From: Sagittula salina
GTDB lineage: Bacteria > Pseudomonadota > Alphaproteobacteria > Rhodobacterales > Rhodobacteraceae
Assembly (NCBI RefSeq): GCF_017813235.1
Contig: NZ_JAGISH010000008.1
Location: 62,001-126,000, forward strand
DNA: 64,000 nt
Direction: 5' to 3'
Shown here: positions 8,881-18,483 of the stretch, piece after piece
Numbering within the stretch: the stretch's first letter is position 1
Layout: each line of letters starts with the position of its first letter
Made by a program: the position numbers and the translations under genes
Notes under the pieces: generated by a model
The model's database searches: none
The model's input: the letters and a program-made list of their open reading frames with translations, nothing else
What the model was told of the DNA's origin: nothing

Positions 8881-9296
8881 ACTCGCCCCTCTTGCACGCG
8901 CCTCTCTGGGCGCAATTGGGTCCAAGTGTAGGAGGTCGGGCGCGCGAAGGGAATCCGCTTCTGTTTCCGGTCGCCTTCCGGTCGCCGGGCTTTCGCTTTG
9001 CCGGGCAAAGCGAAAGCCCCCCGGCGCGCCCTGCGGGCGCGAAGATGAGTATTTGGAAAGCAGAGAAGCAGGGCGGGGGCGAAGGGGGGAACGGGCCTGC
9101 ATCGGGGTCTGGGAGGTGTGTTGGCGGGCCCCGAGGGGCGCGAACTGGGGGCGGGGGCGCGAAATTGTCCGCCCTCAACCTTGCGCACTGGTATCGGTCC
9201 GGCGTGGGGCTGTGCGGAGCGGGGCACTGGACGATTGCGTCCGCAGGGCCTATCACCCGGCCCGACACTCGTTTCTTTCCCGCCCGGAGTCCGCCC
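8881..9296. repeat. Divergent intergenic region with a 33-nt perfect hairpin and repeat copy B
   Basis: 416 bp between the divergent glycosyltransferase and leuS. A perfect inverted repeat occupies 8987-9019 (16-bp arms around one base). A second GC palindrome at 9024-9041 (GCGCCC / GGGCGC) runs into the GTATTTGGAAAGCAGAGAAG core (ends near 9072) of the dispersed family. The leuS promoter probably lies between about 9080 and 9296 but I see no convincing -35/-10. No gene is supported. Confidence 0.6.
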
Positions 9297-11921
9297 ATGT
9301 CGCGCTATGATCCCGCCAGCATCGAACCGAAATGGCAGAAGGCCTGGGACGAGGCCCTGACCTTCCGCGCCACGCGCGAGGGCGGCAAGCCCAAGTACTA
9401 CGTGCTGGAGATGTTCCCCTACCCGTCGGGGCGCATCCACATCGGTCACGTCCGCAATTACACCATGGGCGACGTCATCGCGCGGTACAAGAAACAGAAC
9501 GGTTTCAACGTGTTGCACCCGATGGGATTCGACGCCTTCGGGATGCCCGCCGAGAACGCCGCCATGGCGTCGGGCGGCCATCCGAAGGACTGGACCTACG
9601 GCAATATCGAGACGATGGTGGGCCAGATGAAGCCGCTGGGTTTCGGGCTCGACTGGTCGCGCATGTTCGCCACCTGCGACCCGGAGTATTACGGCCAGCA
9701 GCAGGCGCTGTTCATCGACATGCTCTCCGAGGGGCTGGTCTACCGCAAGAATGCCGTGGTCAACTGGGACCCGGTCGACATGACGGTGCTTGCCAACGAG
9801 CAGGTCATCGACGGCTGCGGTTGGCGTTCCGGCGCGCCGGTGGAGCGCAAGGAACTCACGCAGTGGTTCTTCAAGATCTCCGACATGGCGGGCGAATTGC
9901 TGGACGCCATCGAGGGGCTGGACGACTGGCCTGCCAAGGTCAAGCTGATGCAGGCCAACTGGATCGGGCGGTCGCGCGGGCTGCAATTCTCGTGGGAACT
10001 GACGGCGCCGGTGCATGGTGTCGAGACCGTGGAGGTCTACACCACCCGGCCCGATACGTTGCTGGGCGCGTCTTTCCTGGGGCTTAGCCCGGATCACCCG
10101 CTGGTAAAGTCTATGGAGGGTGACAACCCGGCGCTGGCCGCCGCCGTGGCAGAGATGCGCAAGGGTGGCACGACCGAGGAGGCGCTGGAGAAGGCGGAGA
10201 AGCTGGGATTCGACACCGGTCTCACGGTGCGCCACCCGCTCGACCCCTCGTGGGAGGTGCCGGTCTGGGTCGCCAACTTCATCCTGATGGATTACGGCAC
10301 CGGGGCGATTTTCGGCTCGCCGGCGCATGATCAGCGCGACCTCGACTTCTGCCGCAAGTACGGCCTGCCGATCAAGGCGACTTTTGATGTGATCGAAGGC
10401 GAGGTTTATCATGGCGGAGCGCCCGATTATCGAACAGACGAGCAGACTGCCACGAACCCTCGCGGGATGGTTACGGCCTTCATCCCGCCGAAGTCTGCCA
10501 AGGTTAAGTGGCTGAACCACTTCGCCGGACTGGACGAGGCGACGGGGCAGGAGGCGGTGGATATCACCATCGACTGGATGGAGGCGCGCGGCCTGGGCAA
10601 GGGCGTCGAGAAATTCCGCCTGCGCGACTGGGGCCTGTCGCGGCAGCGTTATTGGGGCTGCCCGATCCCGGTGGTGCATTGCGACGCCTGCGGCGTGGTG
10701 CCTGAGAAGAAAGAGAACCTGCCGATCCAGCTGCCCTATGATGAGGGCGACAAGCCGATCGACTTTTCGACCCCCGGCAACCCGCTGGACCGTCATCCGA
10801 CCTGGCGCGACTGTGCCTGCCCGTCCTGCGGCCAGCCGGCGAAGCGCGAGACCGACACGATGGATACCTTTGTCGATTCGTCGTGGTATTTCGCCCGCTT
10901 CACCGCGCCGCGCGCGGATACGCCCACCGACATGGCGGATGCGGAATACTGGATGAACGTCGACCAGTACATCGGCGGCATCGAGCACGCGATCCTGCAC
11001 CTGCTCTATTCGCGCTTTTTTGCCCGTGCGATGATCCGCACCGGCCACCTGCCGGAGAAATGCGCCGAGCCGTTCAACGCGCTCTTTACGCAAGGCATGG
11101 TGACGCACGCGATCTTCCAGACGAAGAACGCCGAAGGCCGCCCGGTCTACCACTACCCGGAGGATGTGGACCTGCGCGATGGCCGCGGCTTCCTGAAGGA
11201 TGGCACGGAGGTGGAGATCATCCCCTCCGCGAAGATGTCGAAATCGAAGAACAACGTGGTGGACCCGATGAACATCATCGCCACCTACGGCGCCGACACC
11301 GCGCGCTGGTTCGTGCTGTCCGACAGCCCGCCGGAGCGGGACGTGGAATGGACCGCCGCCGGGGCGGAGGCCGCCTCCAAACACCTGGCCCGCGTCCATC
11401 GCATCGCCGCGGAGATTGCCGGGGCGGACGTGCCGGAGACAAAGGAGGACGCCGCGCTTCTGAAGGAAACGCACAAGGTCATGCACGACGTGACGTTGGG
11501 CGTCGAATCCTTCGGCTTCAACGCTGCGATCGCAAAGCTATATGCCTTCACCAACACCCTGTCGAAGTCGCGTGCCGGGACGCAGACAAAACGCTTTGCC
11601 GCGAAGACGCTGGCACAGCTCATGTCGCCGATGACGCCGCACCTTGCGGAAGAAATGTGGCAGCTGCTCGGGGGCGAGGGGCTGATCGCGGAGGCTCCTT
11701 GGCCGAAGCCGGACGAGGCCATGCTGGTGGAAGACACCGTCACCCTGCCGATCCAGGTCAACGGCAAGCGCCGGGGCGAGATCGACGTGCCTAAGGGCAT
11801 GCCCAAGGAAGAGGTTGAAAAGCTCGTCCTCGCACATGATGCTGTGCTCAAGGCGCTCGATGGCGGGCAGCCGAAGAAGCTGATCGTGGTGCCGGGGCGG
11901 ATCGTGAATGTGGTGGTCTGA
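9297..11921 (+). CDS. leuS: Leucyl-tRNA synthetase
   Basis: 874 residues, class Ia. HIGH signature HIGH at 48-51 ([12 protein letters not shown]), a CP1 editing domain with [21 protein letters not shown], and KMSKS at 646-650. It charges tRNA-Leu. The start at 9297 ([14 protein letters not shown]) matches the family; the frame is open upstream but through the intergenic repeats. The 3' end overlaps the lptE reading by 14 bp, giving the common alphaproteobacterial leuS-lptE-holA operon. Confidence 0.98.
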   Translation: MSRYDPASIEPKWQKAWDEALTFRATREGGKPKYYVLEMFPYPSGRIHIGHVRNYTMGDVIARYKKQNGFNVLHPMGFDAFGMPAENAAMASGGHPKDWTYGNIETMVGQMKPLGFGLDWSRMFATCDPEYYGQQQALFIDMLSEGLVYRKNAVVNWDPVDMTVLANEQVIDGCGWRSGAPVERKELTQWFFKISDMAGELLDAIEGLDDWPAKVKLMQANWIGRSRGLQFSWELTAPVHGVETVEVYTTRPDTLLGASFLGLSPDHPLVKSMEGDNPALAAAVAEMRKGGTTEEALEKAEKLGFDTGLTVRHPLDPSWEVPVWVANFILMDYGTGAIFGSPAHDQRDLDFCRKYGLPIKATFDVIEGEVYHGGAPDYRTDEQTATNPRGMVTAFIPPKSAKVKWLNHFAGLDEATGQEAVDITIDWMEARGLGKGVEKFRLRDWGLSRQRYWGCPIPVVHCDACGVVPEKKENLPIQLPYDEGDKPIDFSTPGNPLDRHPTWRDCACPSCGQPAKRETDTMDTFVDSSWYFARFTAPRADTPTDMADAEYWMNVDQYIGGIEHAILHLLYSRFFARAMIRTGHLPEKCAEPFNALFTQGMVTHAIFQTKNAEGRPVYHYPEDVDLRDGRGFLKDGTEVEIIPSAKMSKSKNNVVDPMNIIATYGADTARWFVLSDSPPERDVEWTAAGAEAASKHLARVHRIAAEIAGADVPETKEDAALLKETHKVMHDVTLGVESFGFNAAIAKLYAFTNTLSKSRAGTQTKRFAAKTLAQLMSPMTPHLAEEMWQLLGGEGLIAEAPWPKPDEAMLVEDTVTLPIQVNGKRRGEIDVPKGMPKEEVEKLVLAHDAVLKALDGGQPKKLIVVPGRIVNVVV

Positions 11922-12441
11922 GACTGACCGAAAGAACGGCGTGGCGGGGCCGTCCCGCCGGTTGTTGCTGGGGGCGTTGCTGGCGGTGGCCGGCTGCGGC
12001 TTTACCCCGGTTTATGGACCGGAGGGGGCCGGCACGGCGCTTCTGGGCAAGGTCGCGCTGACCGCGCCGGGCAACGACAATACCTACGCCTTCAACCGCC
12101 GGTTCGAGGAACGGCTGGGCCGGGCGCGGGAGGCCGCGCCATACGGTCTTTCCCTGAGGATCGAGACCGACACGCAGGACATCGGTGCCACGTCGACCGG
12201 CTACACCAACCGCATCCGGCTGATCGGCCGCGCCTCCTATGCCCTGATCGACGCCAGCACGGGCAAGACCCTGCACACCGCGCGCACCAATGCCTTCACC
12301 GGCTATTCTACCACCGGGTCCACCGTGGCGACGCGCGCCGCGCAACGCGATGCCACCGAACGGCTGATGGTGATCCTCGCCGATCAGGTGATCGACGACC
12401 TGCTGCTGCACACGACGGACCTGCCCGGACCCGCAACATGA
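11908..12441 (+). CDS. lptE: LPS-assembly lipoprotein LptE
   Basis: 177 residues with a twin-Arg-like n-region, hydrophobic stretch and lipobox LAVAGC (C30), then [13 protein letters not shown], a family hallmark. LptE plugs the LptD barrel in the outer membrane and helps insert LPS. The ATG at 11908 lies inside leuS; a GTG at 11941 ([10 protein letters not shown]) would give a shorter signal peptide and is also credible. Its 3' end overlaps holA by ATGA. Confidence 0.85.
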   Translation: MWWSETDRKNGVAGPSRRLLLGALLAVAGCGFTPVYGPEGAGTALLGKVALTAPGNDNTYAFNRRFEERLGRAREAAPYGLSLRIETDTQDIGATSTGYTNRIRLIGRASYALIDASTGKTLHTARTNAFTGYSTTGSTVATRAAQRDATERLMVILADQVIDDLLLHTTDLPGPAT

Positions 12442-13466
12442 AGCTTTCCCCGCGCGAGGCTGATGGCTTCTTTCGCAAGCCCGACCCCAAGGTGCCCGGG
12501 CTGCTGATCTACGGCGAGGACACCATGCGGGTCGCGATGAAGCGGCAGGAGGCGGTATCGGCACTGATCGGCCCGGAGGGCGAGGCGGAAATGCGCCTGA
12601 CCCGGTTCAACGGGGCGGACCTGCGGCGCGACGCGGCCATGCTGTTCGACAGGGTGAAAGAGGTGGGCTTCTTCCCCGGGCAGCGAGTCGTGCTGGTGGA
12701 GGAAGCGACCGACGGCTGCACGGAGGCCTTCAAGGCCGCTCTGGGCGAGTGGCGCGAGGGTGACGCCATGATCGTCGCCACCGCCGGGGTGCTGGCGGCG
12801 AAATCCTCCCTGCGCAAGTTGTTCGAGACCTCGCGCAGCGCGTTGGTGGCGGCGCTCTACGACAACCCGCTGACCCGGACAGAGATCGAGGATGAACTGA
12901 AGCGCGCGGGCATCCGCGAGGTCGGCCGCGACGCCATGGGCGCGCTGGAAGCGCTGGGCCGCGATCTGACTCCGGGCGATTTTCGCCAGACTCTTGAGAA
13001 GATCGCGTTGTACAAGCACGGCGACGCCGCACCCCTGTCGGTGGACGAAGTGACGCTGATGGCGCCTGCCTCAATCGAGGCGGACATGGACGACGTCTTC
13101 AACGTGCTGGCCGAAGGCCGCACTGCCGAAATCGCGCCGATCATGCAGCGGCTGGCGGCGCAGGGCACCGCGCCGGTGACGCTGCTCATCATGGGGGCGC
13201 GCCATTTCCGCACGCTTTATGCGCTGGCTTCCGCGCCGGGCGGTCCTGCGGCGGGCATCGGGCGGCTGCGGCCGCCGATCTTCGGTCCGCGCCGCGACCG
13301 GATGCTGCGGCAGGCGCAGGGCTGGTCCCCGGAGAAGCTGGAGCAGGCGCTTGGCCTCTTCATGGACACCGACCTGACGCTGCGCTCTGCAGGCCAGAAG
13401 GCCCCGGCCTACGCGCTGGTGGAACGTGCCTTTGTCAGGTTGGCGCATCTGGCCGGGCGGCGCTGA
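12438..13466 (+). CDS. holA: DNA polymerase III subunit delta
   Basis: 342 residues. The clamp-loader delta subunit opens the beta clamp on DNA. N-terminal LLIYGEDTMRVAMKRQEAV is a P-loop-like but non-ATPase AAA+ start, and the C-terminal helical collar region (LGLFMDTDLTLRSAGQKAPAYALVERAFVRLA) is the most conserved part of alphaproteobacterial HolA. ATGA overlap with lptE shows coupling. The length is normal. Confidence 0.93.
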   Translation: MKLSPREADGFFRKPDPKVPGLLIYGEDTMRVAMKRQEAVSALIGPEGEAEMRLTRFNGADLRRDAAMLFDRVKEVGFFPGQRVVLVEEATDGCTEAFKAALGEWREGDAMIVATAGVLAAKSSLRKLFETSRSALVAALYDNPLTRTEIEDELKRAGIREVGRDAMGALEALGRDLTPGDFRQTLEKIALYKHGDAAPLSVDEVTLMAPASIEADMDDVFNVLAEGRTAEIAPIMQRLAAQGTAPVTLLIMGARHFRTLYALASAPGGPAAGIGRLRPPIFGPRRDRMLRQAQGWSPEKLEQALGLFMDTDLTLRSAGQKAPAYALVERAFVRLAHLAGRR

Positions 13467-13597
13467 CGCGCGGGAAATTCGCTCATACCGTTCGCGCATT
13501 GGGCGATAAGCCGCCACTGTCCGCAGCTTGGCTTGTGTGCCTGCCGGGGTGTCTGCACACTTTCCGGCAGGCGAAAACAAGCGGCAGGGAACGCGCC

Positions 13598-14182
13598 ATG
13601 GATTACAGGCTATACGGGTCGGCGCGGAGCCGGACATTCCGCGTGCTTTGGATGCTGGAGGAGCTGGGCGTGCCCTACGACCACCGTCCCTCCGCGCCAA
13701 GGTCGGACGACATCCGTGCCGTGAACCCCACCGGAAAGGTCCCGGTTCTGGGGGTCGAGGGCGGCCTGATCCGCGACAGCTCTGCCATCCTGACCTTTCT
13801 CGCGGACCGGCATGGGCGGTTCACCGCGCCCGCCGGATCGGTGGAACGGGGCCAGCAGGATGCCTTGACCTTCCGCGTGCTGGACGAACTCGAAGCGCCC
13901 CTCTGGTTCGCCACGCGCCACACCTTCGTGATGCCGGACCCCGACCGTATTCCGGACGTCAAGGCGGGTTGCCGTGCCGATTTCGCCCGTGCGGTCGAAG
14001 CGCTGTTCGAAGAGGTCGAAGGTCCCTTCCTGATGGGGGAGGAGATGACCGTGCCGGACTTCATCCTGGGCCATTGCGGCGGCTGGGCGCATCTCGCGAA
14101 CTTCCCCGAACCCGCGCCTGCCTTTGCCGACTATCTCGATCGGCTGCGCGAACGCCCTGCCTTTCAGCGCGCGCTCGGCTGA
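13598..14182 (+). CDS. Glutathione S-transferase family protein
   Basis: 194 residues. The N-terminal thioredoxin-like half (MDYRLYGSARSRTFRVLWMLEELGVPY; NPTGKVPVLGVEGGLIRDSSAIL) has the conserved cis-Pro in KVPVL and the E/D-S glutathione-binding pair, followed by an all-helical C-domain. The substrate is unknown; roles range from detoxification to reductive thiol chemistry. The start is the ATG at 13598. It converges with the Sua5-type gene with only 4 bp between stops, inside a palindrome (14178-14191). Confidence 0.88.
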   Translation: MDYRLYGSARSRTFRVLWMLEELGVPYDHRPSAPRSDDIRAVNPTGKVPVLGVEGGLIRDSSAILTFLADRHGRFTAPAGSVERGQQDALTFRVLDELEAPLWFATRHTFVMPDPDRIPDVKAGCRADFARAVEALFEEVEGPFLMGEEMTVPDFILGHCGGWAHLANFPEPAPAFADYLDRLRERPAFQRALG

Positions 14183-14186
14183 GGCC

Positions 14187-15134
14187 TCAGCGCTCCGCCG
14201 CCGCGCGGCTGAGACGGTCGTTGATCGCCACGCCCAACCCGACGTGAGGGATCGGTGAAACCGCGATGCGCGCGGCCCCGGTGGCGTCCAGCCGGTGCAG
14301 GAACTCGAAGAGGTTGGCGGCGGCCTCGGTCAGGTCCTCGCCTTCGGACAGGTTCAGGTCGCAGTCCACCGCACCAAAGCCCAGCCGCGCCTCGCCCGGC
14401 TCGAATTCCACCGCGTTCAGCCGCACCTGCGCGTTGGGTGCGTAATGCGAGGCCGTTTGTCCTGGGGCAGAGATCATGTCGGCCTCGTGGCGCAGCGCGA
14501 TGCGCTCGCCCAGCACATGCTCCAGCGCCTCTAGCGTGATGCCGCCGGGGCGTAGCAGCGTAGGGCGCCCGGCCAGCCCGAGGATCGTCGACTCCAGCCC
14601 CACCGCGCAGGCTCCGCCATCAAGGATCGCACCGACTCTCCCACCCAGCGAGGCCGCTACATGTCGCGCCCGCGTCGGGCTGATCTGACCCGACCGATTG
14701 GCCGATGGCGCCGCGACCGGCACGCCCGCGGCGCGCAGGAGGTCGCGCGCCACCGGTGCGGCAGGCACCCGCACCGCCAGCGTATCGAGCCCCGCAGTCA
14801 CCAGCTTTGACACGCGCGCGCCATCGCGCAGCGGCAGTACCAGTGTCAGCGGTCCGGGCCAGAAGGCCTCTGCCACCGCCTGCGCCGCGTCCGACCATTC
14901 CACAAGCGCCTTCACCGCGTCCAGATCGGCGCAATGCACGATCAGCGGATTGAAGCTCGGCCGACCCTTGGCCTCGTAGATCCCGGCCACCGCGCGGTCG
15001 TTGCCCGCATCCGCGCCGAGGCCGTAAACCGTCTCTGTCGGAAAGGCGACCAGCCGCCCCGCGCGCAGCAGGTCCGCGGCGCGGGCGAGACCTTCGGGCG
15101 TCGGGGAAAGCGTTTCTGTTGAACAGCCGTTCAT
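14187..15134 (-). CDS. L-threonylcarbamoyladenylate synthase (Sua5/TsaC)
   Basis: 315 residues. The YrdC-like domain carries AFPTETVYGLGADA and KGRPSFNPLIVH, making threonylcarbamoyl-AMP from Thr, bicarbonate and ATP for t6A37 of ANN-decoding tRNAs. The C-terminal ~110 residues (ending LSRAAAER) form the extra Sua5 domain, so it is Sua5-type rather than the short TsaC. The start at 15134 (MNGCSTETL) avoids an unlikely Pro/Cys-rich extension that reads into the divergent promoter. Divergent from the acyl-CoA dehydrogenase. Confidence 0.92.
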   Translation of the reverse strand: MNGCSTETLSPTPEGLARAADLLRAGRLVAFPTETVYGLGADAGNDRAVAGIYEAKGRPSFNPLIVHCADLDAVKALVEWSDAAQAVAEAFWPGPLTLVLPLRDGARVSKLVTAGLDTLAVRVPAAPVARDLLRAAGVPVAAPSANRSGQISPTRARHVAASLGGRVGAILDGGACAVGLESTILGLAGRPTLLRPGGITLEALEHVLGERIALRHEADMISAPGQTASHYAPNAQVRLNAVEFEPGEARLGFGAVDCDLNLSEGEDLTEAAANLFEFLHRLDATGAARIAVSPIPHVGLGVAINDRLSRAAAER

Positions 15135-15253
15135 GGGGGTGCCCTCGTGACGTGGCGTTCCGGTTGCTGCCATGCCGCAGGGGCATAGGCTTGCGGGAAC
15201 GGTCCGCTTGCTACTAGGTAGCAAGGGCTTTGCCAAGCCGGAGGAGAGATTTC

Positions 15254-16942
15254 ATGACCTATCGCGCGCCTTTGAGCGACTTTTCCCGCATCCTGAAGCA
15301 CGTCGTGGGTTATGACCGCGTGGCGGAAACCGCGCTCTTCGAAGAAGCTTCTCCGGAGACGGTGGAGGCCGTGCTGGGCGAGGCCGCGAAGATGTGCGAA
15401 GAGGTCATGGCTCCGCTGCAACGCAACGGCGATCTCGACCCCGCGCGGCTGGAAAACGGCGTCGTGCGCACCTCCAGGGGTTTCGCCGAGGGCTACAAAG
15501 CCATCGCGGAGGGCGGCTGGATCGCGTCGTCTGCCCCGCCGGAATTCGGCGGCATGGGGCTGCCGATGACCGTCACCACCTGCGTCAACGACATGATGTC
15601 CGGCGCCTGCCTCGCGCTGCAACTGAACCCGCTGATGAGCCAGGGCCAGATCGAGGCGCTGGAGCACCACGCCTCCGATGCGCTGAAGGCGGTCTACCTG
15701 CCGAAGCTGGTGACCGGCGAATGGGCGGGCACCATGAACCTGACCGAGCCACAGGCGGGATCGGACGTGGGCGCGCTCACCTCGAAGGCGGAGCCGCTGG
15801 GCGACGGCAGCTACGCCATCACCGGGCAGAAGATCTTCATCTCCTGGGGCGACAACGACTTCACCGGCAACGTCTGCCACCTCGTGCTGGCGCGGCTGCC
15901 CGACGCGGTGCCGGGGACGAAGGGGATTTCGCTCTTCCTCGTGCCGAAGCTGATCCCCGACGCCGCAGGTGACCCCGGCGAGCGCAACAGCCTTCGGGTG
16001 GTCAGCCTCGAGCACAAGACCGGCCTCCACGGCTCGCCGACCTGCGTGATGTCCTACGAAGGGGCAAGGGGATGGCTGGTGGGCGAACCCAACGACGGGA
16101 TGCGCGCCATGTTCACCATGATGAACAATGCCCGCCTCGGCGTCGGCGTTCAGGGCATCGGCGTGGCCGACGCCGCGACCCAGCACGCGCTGTCCTATGC
16201 GCAGGAGCGCAAGCAGGGCCGCTCCGAGACCGGCACCATCCTCGGCCATGCCGACGTGCGCCGGATGCTGGCCGAGATGAAGGCCGACACCTACGCTGCC
16301 CGCGCCATCGCGCTGACGCTCGCGGTCGCCATCGACATGAGCCGCGCCACGGGTGACGCCGCGTGGACGGCGCGCGCGGGCGTCCTGACGCCGATCGCCA
16401 AGGCCTTTGGCACCGATACCGGGATCGAGGTCGCCTCGAAGGGCGTGCAGGTGCATGGCGGCATGGGCTACATCGAGGAAACCGGCGCTGCGCAATTCCT
16501 GCGCGACGTGCGCGTGACGGCAATCTACGAAGGCACCAACGGCATTCAGGCCATGGACCTCGTGGGCCGCAAGCTGATGGACGGCGGCGAGGCGGTCTTT
16601 GCCCTGATCGAGGAAATCGAATCCCACGCCGAAGTGGCAAAGGCGCATCTCCCGGAGTTGGCCGAAGCCGTCTGGCAGGCCACAGAAACCCTGCGCGAAA
16701 CCACAGAGGCGCTGCTGAAGCGCGACATGGCCGACCGCTTTGGCGGCGCTGTGCCCTACCTGCGCGCCTTCGCCCGCGTGCTGGGGGCGGACGCGCACCT
16801 GCGCTCTGCTTGCGCCGAAGGCGGCGGTGCTGTGGAACGTCTGGCACGCTTCTATATAACCCGGATGCTGCCGGAGCATGTCGGCCTCTGCGCGCAGGCC
16901 CGCGCGGGCGACCTGATCCCGGCCGAGGATTTCGCGGCATGA
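15254..16942 (+). CDS. Acyl-CoA dehydrogenase, long form with C-terminal extension (DmdC-like)
   Basis: 562 residues, longer than the usual ~380. It has an N-terminal AcdX-type segment, the FAD-binding core (MNLTEPQAGSDVGAL, GQKIFISWGDND), catalytic base E426 in IYEGTNGIQAMDL, and an extra helical C-domain. This architecture includes DmdC, the methylmercaptopropionyl-CoA dehydrogenase of roseobacter DMSP demethylation, but also other acyl-CoA dehydrogenases, so the substrate stays open. Electrons would pass via ETF to the ETF-QO at 36402. ATGA overlap with the MBL gene. Confidence 0.88.
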   Translation: MTYRAPLSDFSRILKHVVGYDRVAETALFEEASPETVEAVLGEAAKMCEEVMAPLQRNGDLDPARLENGVVRTSRGFAEGYKAIAEGGWIASSAPPEFGGMGLPMTVTTCVNDMMSGACLALQLNPLMSQGQIEALEHHASDALKAVYLPKLVTGEWAGTMNLTEPQAGSDVGALTSKAEPLGDGSYAITGQKIFISWGDNDFTGNVCHLVLARLPDAVPGTKGISLFLVPKLIPDAAGDPGERNSLRVVSLEHKTGLHGSPTCVMSYEGARGWLVGEPNDGMRAMFTMMNNARLGVGVQGIGVADAATQHALSYAQERKQGRSETGTILGHADVRRMLAEMKADTYAARAIALTLAVAIDMSRATGDAAWTARAGVLTPIAKAFGTDTGIEVASKGVQVHGGMGYIEETGAAQFLRDVRVTAIYEGTNGIQAMDLVGRKLMDGGEAVFALIEEIESHAEVAKAHLPELAEAVWQATETLRETTEALLKRDMADRFGGAVPYLRAFARVLGADAHLRSACAEGGGAVERLARFYITRMLPEHVGLCAQARAGDLIPAEDFAA

Positions 16943-17994
16943 TGGACGGCGGACAGGACAGCGCGCCGGGGCCGATCCGCTTCCCCTTCGAGACGCCGCC
17001 GGACCACGGGACGGCGATCGAGGTCGCCGACGGCGTGCTCTGGATGCGTCTGCCGCTGCCGATGAAACTGGACCACGTCAACGTCTACGCGCTGGACGAC
17101 GGTGATGGCTGGACGCTGGTCGACACCGGCATGGCCAGTCGAAAGACCCGCACCATCTGGGAGACGCTGCTCGCCGGGCCCTTGCATGGCAAGCCGGTCA
17201 ACCGCGTGCTGGTGACGCACCACCACCCCGACCACGTCGGCCTCGCCGGCTGGTTCCAGGAGCAGGGCGCGCAGCTTGTGACCTCGCGCACCGCGTGGCT
17301 GCTGGCGCGGATGCTGCAACTCGACCCGCATCCGGCGCCGCCCGAAGAGGTCGTCGCCTACTGGCGTGCCTGTGGCATGGCCGAGGACATCATCGCCAAC
17401 CGGATGTCCGAGCCGCCCTACATGTTCCCCGCGACGGTCCACCGCATGCCGTTCGGACACAAGCGGCTGGTGCAGGGCGAGACCTTCACGGCCGGCGGGC
17501 GGACCTGGGACGTGCACATGGGCGGAGGTCATGCGCCGGAGCACGTCACCCTCTGGTCGCGGGACTGCAACCTCGTGATCGCGGGGGACCAGATCCTGCC
17601 CTCGATCTCGCCGAACCTCGGTGTCTACGCCACGGAACCGGAGGCCGATCCCGTGGCCGACTGGCTCGACGCCTGCACCCGCTTCGAACCACTGGCGCGC
17701 GAGGATCACCTCGTGCTCGGCGGGCACAAACGGCCCTTCACCGGGCTGCCCGCCCGCCTGCGCCAACTGATCGCCAACCACCACGGCGCGCTGGACCGGC
17801 TCGAGCAGTTCCTCTCCGAGCCCGCGACCGCCGCCGGGTGCTTCCAGCCGCTCTACATGCGGACGATTCGCGACGGCGAATACGGGCTGGCGCTGGTGGA
17901 GGCCATGGCCCATTGCCTGCATCTCTGGCACGAGGGGCGTGCCACGCGCGAGATCGGCACCGACGGCGCCTGGCGCTTTCGGACGGTGGGCTGA
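16939..17994 (+). CDS. MBL-fold metallo-hydrolase
   Basis: 351 residues. The metal motif VTHHHPDHVGLAG (HxHxDH), a further His in MGGGHAPEH and AGDQILPSISPN supply the di-metal ligands of the glyoxalase II/beta-lactamase superfamily. The start codon overlaps the acyl-CoA dehydrogenase stop (ATGATGG), so both are cotranslated; a thioester hydrolase acting on the acyl-CoA product is an inference from this pairing. Homologues in this family with the C-terminal helical tail (LYMRTIRDGEYGLALVEAMAH) are common in roseobacters next to acyl-CoA enzymes. Confidence 0.88.
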   Translation: MMDGGQDSAPGPIRFPFETPPDHGTAIEVADGVLWMRLPLPMKLDHVNVYALDDGDGWTLVDTGMASRKTRTIWETLLAGPLHGKPVNRVLVTHHHPDHVGLAGWFQEQGAQLVTSRTAWLLARMLQLDPHPAPPEEVVAYWRACGMAEDIIANRMSEPPYMFPATVHRMPFGHKRLVQGETFTAGGRTWDVHMGGGHAPEHVTLWSRDCNLVIAGDQILPSISPNLGVYATEPEADPVADWLDACTRFEPLAREDHLVLGGHKRPFTGLPARLRQLIANHHGALDRLEQFLSEPATAAGCFQPLYMRTIRDGEYGLALVEAMAHCLHLWHEGRATREIGTDGAWRFRTVG

Positions 17995-18179
17995 GGCGGG
18001 CATTGTGCTTCTTCCTGGTCCAGATGCTCAGACAACTCGGGCGAGGGCCGCTCAGGCCGCGTCCTGAATGCAGCGTACGGAAATTCCGCCTTTGCGCTCT
18101 ATTGGCGCGGTGACAGGGCGAAAGATTTGCGCTAGATCCCTTGGTCGAAACGCGCATCACCTATTCGGGAGACGGGACA

Positions 18180-18314
18180 ATGGCAGAGCACAAGCACGGC
18201 AGCATGGACATCACGGTTCAGGAAAAGACCTTCGAGGGCTTCATCAACTTCACGATCAAATCCGTGATGGTGATCCTGTTCCTCGTGATCGTCATGGCGG
18301 TCTTCGGAGCCTGA
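18180..18314 (+). CDS. aa3-type cytochrome c oxidase subunit IV miniprotein
   Basis: 44 residues: MAEHKHGSMDITVQEKTFEG, then FINFTIKSVMVILFLVIVMAVFGA, a soluble tail and one transmembrane helix. This is the bacterial aa3 oxidase subunit IV seen in Paracoccus and Rhodobacter, which contacts subunits I and III; its loss is usually mild. SD GGGAGACGG precedes the ATG. The other oxidase genes are not in this window, as is usual. Confidence 0.85.
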   Translation: MAEHKHGSMDITVQEKTFEGFINFTIKSVMVILFLVIVMAVFGA

Positions 18315-18377
18315 TCTCCCGACATTCCGGGTGCGGGCCGCAGCTGTCTGCGGCACCCCGGCCACGCCGAATTCTTC

Positions 18378-18412
18378 AAGGCCCGTGGTCACTTGAATGT
18401 GACTCGGGCCTT
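18378..18412. terminator. Hairpin, candidate terminator after the oxidase subunit IV gene
   Basis: AAGGCCCG and GTCAC arms pair with GTGAC and CGGGCCTT around a TTGAAT loop. The downstream run (GTGCTTGT) is only weakly U-rich, so termination is likely but not certain. Confidence 0.55.
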
Positions 18413-18483
18413 GTGCTTGTCTGCGTCACACAGCGCGATACCTTCCCGCGTGACGGGGCAGAACGAAACGAGTGGAAATCGAC

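Noticed and set aside
8865..11486. 873-codon minus-strand frame opposite leuS
   Set aside because: Same reason: leuS with HIGH and KMSKS motifs is the real gene.
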